From positions 310,001 through 374,000 of the forward strand of contig BGKB01000035.1 of NCBI GenBank assembly GCA_003116975.1: a DNA stretch of 64,000 bases, read 5' to 3'. Of the stretch, positions 17,508-26,103 are shown piece after piece. Under the pieces are notes generated by a model, which was not told the origin of the DNA, ran no database searches, and worked only from the letters and a program-made list of their open reading frames with translations. This stretch comes from Aurantiochytrium sp. KH105. Lineage: Eukaryota > Sar > Bigyra > Thraustochytrida > Thraustochytriidae. The stretch's first letter is position 1; each line of letters starts with the position of its first letter. The position numbers and the translations under genes are program-made.

Positions 17508-19997
17508 ATGAGCGCGGCAACGAGGATGAGCGCGGCAGCGGCGCTGGTCGTCGTCGTCGCCGCCACTCTCGTGGCCGAACACCCTGCGCGAGCGCAGAGT
17601 GTCCGCGAAGGTGGACATGTGCTGGCTTGGGACCTTTTGGCCGCGCACGAAGCGCCGCAGACACATGAACTGCACGCTCGCCGGCTCGGCGACATCGCAG
17701 AGGTCGGAGACTATGTGAGCATCCACGTCGACGACCTCTTCGGGCACCTCGCCGCGACCCGCAACGGCACGAGCCGATTAGCGTTTCCCATGCCGACCAG
17801 CACGGGAGTTAGCATGAACACGACTGTTCTCTGTGAGCTCCAAGAGTCCTATCTCGCCATGTCCCCCCAACTCGCCGCCGAATTCCCCACCGTCCATAGC
17901 TGGCGAGGCTTGTGCGATGACGGCTCCGTCATTGAACTGTCCGGAGAGGAGGGCGCCGAGGACTCGGTTGCCATCTTTCTGCAAAAGAACGAGTCCGCGG
18001 ACACCATCTACGTCGACAGTGCCGTGCCTGCGTCCTCAACCTACCTCATGTACAGCACCCGTAAGGCGCGTCTGGTCGACACGAAGCTGGAGAGTTCCGT
18101 CCCCACCTGCGGCGTCAACGACTCTCACACGCTTGCCGACCCGGACTACCTGGCAATCATGAACGAGACCGACGACTCGCAGATCCCGTCCATCATCACT
18201 CCCATCCTTAGCAGCAAAACAGGTAGTTCCGGCGCGTCCACCGCCACTCGCGCTACCAACGTTGCGACATCCGCAGCAACCGTTGGACGCAAACTGAGGC
18301 TCGCGCTTATCGCAAACAAAGAGTACTCGAACTACTCGGGAGGCACCATCGCTTCCACCTTTGCAGCCATGTTGAAAATCATTAGCCGCGTCAACAATGT
18401 CTACATGCGGGAGATGGGCATCTATTTCGAGCTCATTGACCAAACCAAAAAGCTCATCTGTGCAGGAAATCAACTCGACTCCACATGCACCGCATACATG
18501 CCCAACACATCGGCGGCGCTGTACAAGAATGCAGGCTTTCTCAGCCGCAGAAACATCGACAAAAGTGACTATGATATCGGACATAGCTTCACCACGGGCT
18601 CCGGAGGTATCGCCGGTCTTGGTGTCGTTTGCGGAAGCGACAAGGCCTGGGGAACCACTGGCCTCGCTTATCCGACCGGTGACATCTTCGCCATTGACTA
18701 CGTCGCTCACGAGATGGGCCACCAAATGGGTATGAACCATGTTTTTCGCGATTGCAATGGTGGAAACGGTCAAAGAGTTAGAAGCGCCGCGGTCGAGCCC
18801 GGTTCTGGTTCCACAATCATGAGCTATGCCGGTTTGTGCTCGAACACGAACGCAAGAACATCTGCTTTGCCCATCTTCAACCCGAAGTCGATCGAGGTAG
18901 CTCGCAAGCTCATCAACAAAAAGTCTTGCGGTTCAGAGATTTCGATCTCGCGTTCCTCCCCCATCGTTTCCGTTCCGGCCACCTGCGACGTCCCAGTGGG
19001 CCAGTCCTTCGTTCTCGAAGGCGCTTCGGAAACTACGGATGGAAGCTCCTTTTTCCAGTGGACTCGCGTCGATAATGGAGCCGAGTCATACGTGGATGAG
19101 AGCGTCGGTCGCTTTGCGCCGTGGGAGCCAATCGTCAGCAAGATCCGCTACTTTCCCAACTTGTACTTCACGCTCAACAGTGTCTCTTCGCTGCTCGAAA
19201 TCCTGCCGTCTTCCACGCAGACCATGACGTTTCGTTTTCACGAACGCGCGCTCTACGACGAAGATGGCACCGTGGATGACTTTGCAAAGGCTGTCATTGG
19301 TGATTATGGCTTTGCTGATACCGAGGTTTCCTTTGTCAATGCCAACCCGCTTTCCATCACCAGTTCGGGTACCTTTTCGCAGGGCCTCCAATATACATTT
19401 AAATGGGACAATGGCGGCACCAAGAGTCTCTCTGCTGATGTTGGCATTTACATGGCGCTCGACGAACTTCCTCAAAAGAAGATTAACCGATTTGACTATA
19501 GCGACGACATCGTGGACCCTGACTGGGTTCTCGTGGCCACCGTTGCCAACACGGGTAGTGCGACTGCAACTGTTCCGACCACGATTCACTCTGCGAACAG
19601 CAACAAGAATGGTCTCCTCATGATTCGGTCCACTGGGACCGAGGGCTGCGCCTTCTTCGACATCAAGCGCATCAAAATTGCCAAGATCGCAGCTTCCGCA
19701 GGCGATTCTGATGAGACTGACGAGACAGAGGAGAACACCGAGGAAGGCGACGAAGGATCGGAGGAGTGCTACGAGCGGCGCGTGCGCGAAAAGGTCAAGA
19801 AGGCGAACAAGCTGCAGTACAAGTCTCGCGTGAAAACTGTTCAAGCCTGTATTGACCTTTGCATCGAGAAGGAAGAGTGCAACATTTTCAACTACCATGC
19901 GGGCCGCAACGCCTGCTGGCTCCTCTCGCATTCCATCCGCACCATCACAAATGTTAACAAAAGGTGGTATTCGGGCACCAAGGCTGCCTGCACCTGA
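17508..19997 (+). CDS. secreted reprolysin-like (M12B) zinc metalloprotease with C-terminal PAN domain
   Basis: Predicted extracellular peptidase of 829 residues. A signal peptide covers about residues 1-29 (Ala/Val-rich core ending PARA before Gln30). A prodomain follows (VLCELQESYLAMSPQLAAEF, TVHSWRGLCDDGS). The catalytic domain has HEMGHQMGMNH with zinc ligands His401, His405, His411 and catalytic Glu402, and the Met-turn STIMSYAG with Met438. Next come beta-rich domains (VPVGQSFVLEGASE; YTFKWDNGG; FFDIKRIKI) laid out as in bacterial secreted M12B-like proteases. After an Asp/Glu-rich linker (about 730-750), a C-terminal PAN/apple-type module (about 754-828) carries regularly spaced cysteines (CIDLC, CNIFNYH, CWLL). 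I chose the ATG at 17508 because it starts the signal peptide; the frame is open further upstream through repeats. It is paralogous to the gene at 28369, which lacks the PAN module. Confidence 0.92.
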   Translation: MSAATRMSAAAALVVVVAATLVAEHPARAQSVREGGHVLAWDLLAAHEAPQTHELHARRLGDIAEVGDYVSIHVDDLFGHLAATRNGTSRLAFPMPTSTGVSMNTTVLCELQESYLAMSPQLAAEFPTVHSWRGLCDDGSVIELSGEEGAEDSVAIFLQKNESADTIYVDSAVPASSTYLMYSTRKARLVDTKLESSVPTCGVNDSHTLADPDYLAIMNETDDSQIPSIITPILSSKTGSSGASTATRATNVATSAATVGRKLRLALIANKEYSNYSGGTIASTFAAMLKIISRVNNVYMREMGIYFELIDQTKKLICAGNQLDSTCTAYMPNTSAALYKNAGFLSRRNIDKSDYDIGHSFTTGSGGIAGLGVVCGSDKAWGTTGLAYPTGDIFAIDYVAHEMGHQMGMNHVFRDCNGGNGQRVRSAAVEPGSGSTIMSYAGLCSNTNARTSALPIFNPKSIEVARKLINKKSCGSEISISRSSPIVSVPATCDVPVGQSFVLEGASETTDGSSFFQWTRVDNGAESYVDESVGRFAPWEPIVSKIRYFPNLYFTLNSVSSLLEILPSSTQTMTFRFHERALYDEDGTVDDFAKAVIGDYGFADTEVSFVNANPLSITSSGTFSQGLQYTFKWDNGGTKSLSADVGIYMALDELPQKKINRFDYSDDIVDPDWVLVATVANTGSATATVPTTIHSANSNKNGLLMIRSTGTEGCAFFDIKRIKIAKIAASAGDSDETDETEENTEEGDEGSEECYERRVREKVKKANKLQYKSRVKTVQACIDLCIEKEECNIFNYHAGRNACWLLSHSIRTITNVNKRWYSGTKAACT

Positions 19998-20048
19998 TTT
20001 GATCTTTTCCATGACAACCTGTTTCTGTCCAGCTACATTAGCAAGTAG

Positions 20049-20056
20049 TAGGCCTA
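20049..20056. promoter_or_regulatory. TAGGCCTA palindrome in 3' flank
   Basis: Perfect 8-base palindrome 52 bases after the metalloprotease stop codon; one of several similar elements in 3' flanks of this window. Confidence 0.35.
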
Positions 20057-20327
20057 TGATACAAATACAAAGATATTCTGACTCACCTTATTCATTCACA
20101 CATTGCAACAACTTGCATGTGGTATTTTCGGACTGGGTGAGGCTCCACGTCTTGCGCCAGACGTGAACCGGTTCGACCTTTGGCATCTTTGTTCGGCCCA
20201 ACTGTCCCGTTTGTCTTTTGCATCTCCGCTCGGGGCCTCTACCTCATCGGTTCCCGCCACCTCCAATCCTCAACGTCACGAAAGCCCCTCGACGAGCTTT
20301 TCCTTCTCCAATGCGTCACTCGTTGCG

Positions 20328-20380
20328 GCAAGCAAGCGTGGCGCAAGCAAGCGTGGCGCAAGCAAGCAAGCAAGCTTGGC
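20328..20380. repeat. CAAG-type compound repeat
   Basis: Runs of CAAG embedded in a 14-15 base unit (GCAAGCAAGCGTGGC) that repeats about three times, 330-380 bases upstream of the ARM protein start. Confidence 0.85.
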
Positions 20381-20496
20381 GCAGGAAGTGCGCATCGACG
20401 ATTACTTTACTGTCATACAGAAAAAGTTTGGCGGGACAGAAGATGGAAAATCGTCATCCCAAAAGAAAGAAGAACCCGAGGTTCTGGTACTTGCTT

Positions 20497-20526
20497 ACTC
20501 GCTCGCTCGCTCGCTCGCTTGCTTGT
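20497..20526. repeat. (GCTC)n microsatellite
   Basis: Six to seven GCTC/GCTT units about 185 bases upstream of the ARM protein start. Confidence 0.85.
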
Positions 20527-20710
20527 AGCGAGCTGGCCCAGGCAAACAGATATTGCAGCTGCAGGCTGCGAGCGCAAGGCGCGGGCTCGGCAGACGTCTC
20601 CGGCGGGGGCTCCCTGGCGCGCGTCCCCTTCTCGCCGGCCGCCGCGCATCGCCGGCGCGGGCCTCGACGGCCGGGCCGCGGTCTTTGCCGTCGTCGGCCT
20701 CGTCCTTCTC

Positions 20711-22657
20711 ATGGACGCGCGCAAGATCTTCAAGCCGCAGGGCGCGGCGACGCCGGACGCGGGCGAGCGGTGGCAGCGCGCGTGCCACGAGAACGTGCTG
20801 CGCGAGCTGGCCGAGCGCGCGGAGGAGGAGGGCTTCGACCGCGACCTGCACCGCGACGCCGACGCCGCCGCCGCGGATCTCGCGCGCTCGAGCAGCCGCG
20901 TCCTGCTCGCAGCCCGGCGCGCGCGAGATGGCGGCGGCGAGGCCGGCGCAGCGAGCCCGGGCGCCGCGCGCGGCGGGGCTGCGGCGGCGCAGGGCGGCCG
21001 CGAGGAGCGCCGCGGGAGCCTCTTCCGCGCGAGGTCGTACCTGGGCAAGCGCGCGTCGAGGCGGCTCGCGAGGCTCAAGGAGGCCTCGCGGCAGCCGAGA
21101 GCGCGCAGCCGCCTGCCGGGCATCGAGTCGCACGTCGCGCCCGTCGGCGACCGCCGGCCCTCGCACGGGAGGCCGTACGCCCTGTCGGACGACCTCCTGC
21201 GCCCGCCCACGGGGACGCGCCGCCCGAGCGCGCTGGCCGCGGGCCAGGCCGGCGAGGACGACGAGGACGACACGGCGCTGTGGGAGGCCGTCGCCATGCT
21301 GCAGACGGAAGACGCAGACGAACACCTCGAGGGCGCACGAGGGCTGCGCGAGCTTCTGAGTCGCCCCGACACCCCGCCCATTTCGCTTGTCGTTCAGTCT
21401 GGCGTGGTTCCGCGCTTGGTCGAGCTGATTGAGCGCACCGAGGCGCCCGAAGAACTCGTGTACGAAATCCTCTGGGCCCTGAGCAATGTCGCGTCCAGTA
21501 CAAGCACCATGACCGAAGCCGTTGTGGACGCCCTAGCGGTCCCCGCCGTGGTGCGCATCCTCCTCAACGATCCCTCGGAAAGGGTCTTCGAGCAGGCTAT
21601 ATGGTGCATTTCAAACATTTGCGGCGACAGTCTCATCCATCGTGACCTCGTGTATAGCAGTTTTCCCATGCAGGCCTTTCTCACGACACTTAGCAGCGCT
21701 TCCACGCGCTCCGGGCTTCGCGTAAGCGTGTGGTTTCTCGCCAACTTTTTGCGATTCAAGCCGTACCCCTTTTCCACGCACGACTTTTCGCCAGTCCTCG
21801 AAGCGCTGGGCGATCTCGTCGAATCGAGAGACACGGATGTATTCACGGACACCTGCTGGGCTCTTAACTACGTTATGGCGGGCCCAGAGCCAGAGGCTGG
21901 CGTTTGGGCCGAGGCAGTTCTCGTCAGTTCGGACGCTGTCCCTAGACTTCTTTTGCGTCTCGATCACCACGATCATGCTCACGAGCTCGAGGCCGCGCTT
22001 GGAGTTCTTTGCAAGGCTGCGCGAAGTCCCGCCATGAGTCCGCCGCTTCAGGATGCTATTCTTTCGGCACTCCCACCTGTTTTGCGGCACGCGCGTGAGG
22101 CCTTTCGTAGATGTGCGTGTCTCACAGTACTCAACATTGCAAAGCACGACCCTGCGCTTGTTCGTTCGTCAGATGTACTTGGCGCTTGCTTTGAGCTTCT
22201 GGAGGACGACAGTAACGGCATTGACCAGGTGGCTGTTGACCTCCTTGAGGTTGTAGTGCAAGAGGCCGATCGAATTGATCTTGTCGATCTCGCCGAGCGC
22301 GGCGCCCTTGAGGGTCTCGCCACCTATTTGCAAAAGATTGCGACGATGTGCGTGATTCAAGAGGATCGCGACTCCGGTAGTACAGGAACTGCTCCTGCTA
22401 CGAATTCCGACCAAGAGCAGGCGGATTATGAAGCGCAGGCACTTTTGCCGTTAGAGTTGATTCAGGTCTTCCTTTCTCATGACGATCGAAAAATAAGCGT
22501 TCTCGGCGCGCGTGGATTTCGGGAGGCCTGCGTAATTCTAGGCATTCCCTTGGCCATCCAAACGTTAGCGCGCATCGGAGAAGGTCAACCCGTCAGCGAG
22601 AAGAGTGCTGCAGTTGTTCTTGCTGAAAGTCTCGCGCGATTTTTCGAGAGCCCATGA
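20711..22657 (+). CDS. importin-alpha-like armadillo-repeat protein
   Basis: Importin alpha carries nuclear-localisation-signal cargo by binding it in a groove of ARM repeats. The 648-residue product has a low-complexity, Arg/Ala-rich N-terminus (about 1-190) followed by tandem ARM repeats from about 195. Repeat-3 helix motifs keep the Trp...Asn ladder that contacts the signal peptide: LWALSNVAS, WCISNICGD, WFLANFLR, WALNYVMAG. The ATG at 20711 (MDARKIFKPQG) was chosen because the frame upstream consists of simple repeats. The usual N-terminal importin-beta-binding segment (dense Arg/Lys block near residue 10-50) is not evident; instead a basic region occurs near 97-140 (RRGSLFRARSYLGKRASRR). 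It may be a divergent karyopherin alpha or an ARM adaptor derived from it. Confidence 0.82.
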   Translation: MDARKIFKPQGAATPDAGERWQRACHENVLRELAERAEEEGFDRDLHRDADAAAADLARSSSRVLLAARRARDGGGEAGAASPGAARGGAAAAQGGREERRGSLFRARSYLGKRASRRLARLKEASRQPRARSRLPGIESHVAPVGDRRPSHGRPYALSDDLLRPPTGTRRPSALAAGQAGEDDEDDTALWEAVAMLQTEDADEHLEGARGLRELLSRPDTPPISLVVQSGVVPRLVELIERTEAPEELVYEILWALSNVASSTSTMTEAVVDALAVPAVVRILLNDPSERVFEQAIWCISNICGDSLIHRDLVYSSFPMQAFLTTLSSASTRSGLRVSVWFLANFLRFKPYPFSTHDFSPVLEALGDLVESRDTDVFTDTCWALNYVMAGPEPEAGVWAEAVLVSSDAVPRLLLRLDHHDHAHELEAALGVLCKAARSPAMSPPLQDAILSALPPVLRHAREAFRRCACLTVLNIAKHDPALVRSSDVLGACFELLEDDSNGIDQVAVDLLEVVVQEADRIDLVDLAERGALEGLATYLQKIATMCVIQEDRDSGSTGTAPATNSDQEQADYEAQALLPLELIQVFLSHDDRKISVLGARGFREACVILGIPLAIQTLARIGEGQPVSEKSAAVVLAESLARFFESP

Positions 22658-23033
22658 ATCTTTGTTTCACCCCAGGTCAGCTTGTCAGCAGAACACGACC
22701 TACGATTGTTTAAATTCAACAGTGCGTCTCGCACCACGGTCCAAGACCTCGTGCAAATTTAACATGAGGTCAGGTCAACAACTTGTGAGCGAGTTGATCG
22801 CTGCTGTTATTGTTCTGGCAATCAGCTTGTCTTTCTTGCAGGAGAATCTGAGGCCTTTCTATATTATTATCACATGTTATACATTGTTTTGTTGATGCAA
22901 ACTGTCACGGTTCCGCAAATGTGTGATTCTTGAGAATAATTCTTGAAAAATAAATCATACCGATGAAAAGACACCAGTACCTACCATCAAATGTTTGATA
23001 TAATTTTGAGCACTTTCACATTACGGCATCGCA
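22658..23033. other. convergent AT-rich intergenic region
   Basis: About 375 bases between the convergent ARM and prenylcysteine oxidase genes, clearly AT-richer than the coding DNA, with an AATAAA-like stretch near 22950 (AAAAATAAATCAT). It should hold both 3' UTRs. No gene was seen. Confidence 0.45.
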
Positions 23034-24410
23034 TCACAGCTTTGCGCGAGGCAAAAGTCGTGAACTTGCAAGAAGAACGCAATTCTTCGCCCCAATGCAA
23101 CTCATCTCCATTGCGCTCGCAACGTCCTCGATGCGATTCACATGATAGAGGTGTCCATCTGGATCGAGCGAGAAGCCATCGGTTCCATTGAACTCGCCCT
23201 CTTCGTACGCTGGATATGCAAGCCAGTCACATATCTTGACCTTGTCGCTCGCAAGCTCGCTAAAGAGGCTTTCGAGGCCCTCCGAGGATAAGATTGCTTT
23301 GGAAAAGACCTTGTGCACCTGCTCCGATACTTTTTTCTCTGCTTCGACCGGTCCGTACGATCCGATTGAGTTAACAAAGTATGAAGGCGATGTTACGAGA
23401 ACCATGCCAGGCGCATCGGCGCCCTCGGGCTCGCCGAGAGGAGCCATTTTGCCTGGAACAAAGGTGGCCACTGTACGCTGATATGGCTTGAGAACAGGCG
23501 CAGGGACGCCTTGAAAGAGGATCTGAGCCTCGCGAGAATTCGAGATTGCAGGACATGCCAAGAAAACAAGATCAAAAGGTCCTTCTACCCCGTCTTGGCT
23601 TGCATCAAGATTGCGCACCTCCAGCTCATATTGCCCTGCAGCTGTCCGGCGCACAGCATCCACGCTGTGACCAAACAGAAGACGGTCGGGACGAGCTGCT
23701 TCCAAGAGACCCTCTGCGACCAGACGATTCCCGCCCTTGACGCTCCACAGCTCGGCACCAGAGCCAGCGAGAGCCACGGACCCGACAAATGCTGGCATGG
23801 CCGGGGTCTGCCCATAGTTCACGTGAACAATTCCCATGGCCAGCTCTTCAATGAATCGTTCCGAAAACCCCTCTTGTTTAAGATTTTCACGAAGCGTACG
23901 AGAAAGTAAAGCAGGGAAGTCGGCATCCATGGCCGCCACGAGCTCGCGCGGTGTTGCAAATCCCTTTCCGTTGTTCTGCAATTCATAGATTTTAGCGAAC
24001 TTCTCCAAGAGCGCTCCTGTGTACTTATTGAGGCGAAAGATATCGAGCCCATATCGCCAGAGCATGCGAGCGAAAGTCACCAGGGTCCATGGGCTTGTCT
24101 TGAGGAACATTTGCTGGCCGTCAAAAAGCCCGAGCTCGTTGTCAGGCGTGCTCTGTCTCGTCAATCTGAGCATTTTGGCAAATTCCACCATGTATGCATT
24201 TTTCCCGTGGATGATCGAGCCTCCAGCCTCGTACCCTGCGTCGTCCACTTGCACAACATCCAGCCGCCCCCCTGCGCGTTGGCCGCGTTCAAAGACGACG
24301 AGCTCGGCGATGTCAACGCCAAGATCGCCGCTCCGCACAAAGTGCGCTGTCGCGCTTCCTCCGATCCCGGCCCCGACGACGGCCACGCGCAGGCCCTTGT
24401 GAGACGCCAT
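23034..24410 (-). CDS. prenylcysteine oxidase-like flavoprotein
   Basis: Prenylcysteine oxidase is an FAD thioether oxidase that frees cysteine and a prenyl aldehyde from farnesyl- or geranylgeranyl-cysteine released when prenylated proteins are degraded. The 458-residue product starts with the dinucleotide-binding motif VAVVGAGIGGSATAHFVR (about 9-26), then FERGQRAGGRLDVV, GGSIIHGKNAYM (matches the family GGSIIHxxN motif), a central helical region and the C-terminal CIGAKNCVLLASSRL. The frame remains open a few codons beyond 24410 but only via a GTG; the first ATG (MASHKGLR) sits right before the FAD motif. No signal peptide is present, unlike the lysosomal animal enzyme, so location is unclear. 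Confidence 0.9.
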   Translation of the reverse strand: MASHKGLRVAVVGAGIGGSATAHFVRSGDLGVDIAELVVFERGQRAGGRLDVVQVDDAGYEAGGSIIHGKNAYMVEFAKMLRLTRQSTPDNELGLFDGQQMFLKTSPWTLVTFARMLWRYGLDIFRLNKYTGALLEKFAKIYELQNNGKGFATPRELVAAMDADFPALLSRTLRENLKQEGFSERFIEELAMGIVHVNYGQTPAMPAFVGSVALAGSGAELWSVKGGNRLVAEGLLEAARPDRLLFGHSVDAVRRTAAGQYELEVRNLDASQDGVEGPFDLVFLACPAISNSREAQILFQGVPAPVLKPYQRTVATFVPGKMAPLGEPEGADAPGMVLVTSPSYFVNSIGSYGPVEAEKKVSEQVHKVFSKAILSSEGLESLFSELASDKVKICDWLAYPAYEEGEFNGTDGFSLDPDGHLYHVNRIEDVASAMEMSCIGAKNCVLLASSRLLPRAKL

Positions 24411-24575
24411 CGGTGCAGCCCGCCGCCTGGGCACGTTAATGAGGTTGCTGTTCTGCGACCTGGCTGATGCATGACGAAAAATCCGAGCCTTCTTTCCATG
24501 TGGTTGATCAGATGGATGTTTTTAGTCGGCCTAAGTCGCCCCAGCGGGCTTTTACTAAAAGATACTGTTCACGTT

Positions 24576-25631
24576 TTACTGTAACAAAAAATTATCAGTG
24601 CCCGAAGCCAAGTCGACGTCTGCTGCGCAGTCTAGTGATGGTGGCTCTTGCTCGCTGTCGCAGGAAGTCTCTTGGATAATCATCTCATGTGCCGAAATGA
24701 GCGACGCATCGTCTGGAGAACTTGTGAGGGCCGCGTCAACAAAACCGTACGCGAGCCAAGTATGTCGAGCGGACGCGCCTTGCGCATACGGAGCGAGAAG
24801 AAAATCACGTGCCGATACCGTGCGCGTTGTAAAGCAATCAAAGAATTGACTCTCGCGATCTGTCGCACAGTCAGCATTCAACGCGTCTGCCGGACCTGTG
24901 TTGAGAAGATCTGCAAACGGAACGAGGCATGATGCCTTGTGCCATTTCCCATCGCGAGGGCTGCGTACAGGCACGCCAAAAATACGACTTTGTACAAGCG
25001 CAATACCCGTCATAAAGACGGAGGGATCCGAGGCTACAGATTGCAAGAGGGCGCTCGAGCGCCAACGGGATCGCAAGCTCGAACGAAGATCGCGTATCTC
25101 GCTGGTAAAATCAGGCGCCTTCAAGGCGAGCGAATCCAATTGAGCGTCGCAAAGGAAAAGTGCAGTCGTGGTCAAGTTAACAGGCATGCTTTCCCAAAGC
25201 CCGGACCAAGCTGAAGCACGTGGAGATGCGCGCTCGCGCAAGACAAAGGCAGCCATGAGGTCTAGGTCGCCAAGATGGTCGAGCGTTTGCTCAGACCAGC
25301 CGTCATGAAGGAAAGCAGCCACAGCATGTTCCACATTTACAAGAGCGCGAAGCGGAATTCGGGCTACACGCTCACCCTTGGCCAAGTCTCGCGTCGCCCG
25401 AATCCCGCGACCACAACAGGCTTGCGTGGCGAGCTCTACAGCATCGAGTTGCAGGCCCGCAGACGGGTTCAAGGTCTGCAGCCATGCATCCATTGTCTGC
25501 AGCAAGGATTTCGCAGTCTCTGTGATGTGCGCGGCTTCGCATTGCGAGTGATGCCCATCCAAGAAGGTGGCCCCTAGCAAGCCCAGGAACAGCAATAACG
25601 CTGTCGAGCTCACAGACAGACCCGAACGCAT
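24576..25631 (-). CDS. secreted or lumenal SET-like protein (SETD3/LSMT group), degenerate
   Basis: The 351-residue product opens with a signal-peptide-like segment (SSTALLLFLGLLGATFLDG, about 8-26). From about 70 it resembles the SET fold of the Rubisco large-subunit methyltransferase/SETD3/SETD6 group: GRGIRATRDLAKGERVARIP, a helical insert with FVLRER and WSGLWESMP, ALVQSRIFGVPV, LVPFADLLNTGP, and HTWLAYGFVD. The motif that normally reads ADxxNH is ADLLNT here, and the SYG-type segment that carries the catalytic Tyr is altered (APYAQGAS). The C-terminal substrate-binding domain of the group is missing. It may therefore bind rather than methylate, or be a lineage-specific secreted derivative. 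Family-level call is moderate; catalytic activity is doubtful. Confidence 0.7.
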   Translation of the reverse strand: MRSGLSVSSTALLLFLGLLGATFLDGHHSQCEAAHITETAKSLLQTMDAWLQTLNPSAGLQLDAVELATQACCGRGIRATRDLAKGERVARIPLRALVNVEHAVAAFLHDGWSEQTLDHLGDLDLMAAFVLRERASPRASAWSGLWESMPVNLTTTALFLCDAQLDSLALKAPDFTSEIRDLRSSLRSRWRSSALLQSVASDPSVFMTGIALVQSRIFGVPVRSPRDGKWHKASCLVPFADLLNTGPADALNADCATDRESQFFDCFTTRTVSARDFLLAPYAQGASARHTWLAYGFVDAALTSSPDDASLISAHEMIIQETSCDSEQEPPSLDCAADVDLASGTDNFLLQ

Positions 25632-26103
25632 TGTATTGTATAGTACTACTCAACCTCACGACCAAGCTTCCGAGCCGAAAGAGCTCGCGCCCGGCGCTTG
25701 CCGCGCCAGTAACGTGCTGCCGCCGACCTCGCTGCCGAAGTCGAGATCGCCGCCGACGTCGGAGCGGAGCGCTCGCTTCGGCGTCGACGTTGGTGCCGCA
25801 AAGGCGCCGGCTTTTGAGGTTTGGCCGAGGGCTCGGTCGAATGGGATTCCGGAGCACACACATTTTTAGCAGCAGCGACGAGCAGCGAGCAGCACAAGCG
25901 GCAAGAGCAAACACGGAAACGATTGCGCTTTCGTAGTACAAGCGCAGCAAACAAGTAAGCGATTATACACGTAGAAAAGGCGGGCGAAAGGACATTGAAG
26001 AGCTGCGCTCGAGTTCCGCCGTTGCTGTTGTCGTTGTCGATCTCGTCGTCGTTGTTGAGATTGTTGACGGTCTCGTTATCGACGTCGACGTCGTCGCCGC
26101 GTC
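25632..26103. other. divergent promoter region
   Basis: About 470 bases between divergent starts of the SET-like gene (-) and the aldehyde dehydrogenase (+). The right end is rich in GTTGTC/GTCGTC units (about 26022-26095). No RNA or gene was recognised. Confidence 0.45.

Larger units (their letters stand above)
19998..20710. other. intergenic, 5' flank of ARM protein
   Basis: About 710 bases. The left end is the metalloprotease 3' UTR with a TAGGCCTA palindrome at 20049-20056. The right half has CAAG-type repeats at 20328-20380 (a GCAAGCAAGCGTGGC unit repeated) and (GCTC)n at 20497-20526. The long frame upstream of 20711 runs through these repeats and is not regarded as coding. Confidence 0.5.

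Noticed and set aside
24411..24434. Eight-codon extension of prenylcysteine oxidase
   Set aside because: Begins at GTG; the first ATG is at 24410.
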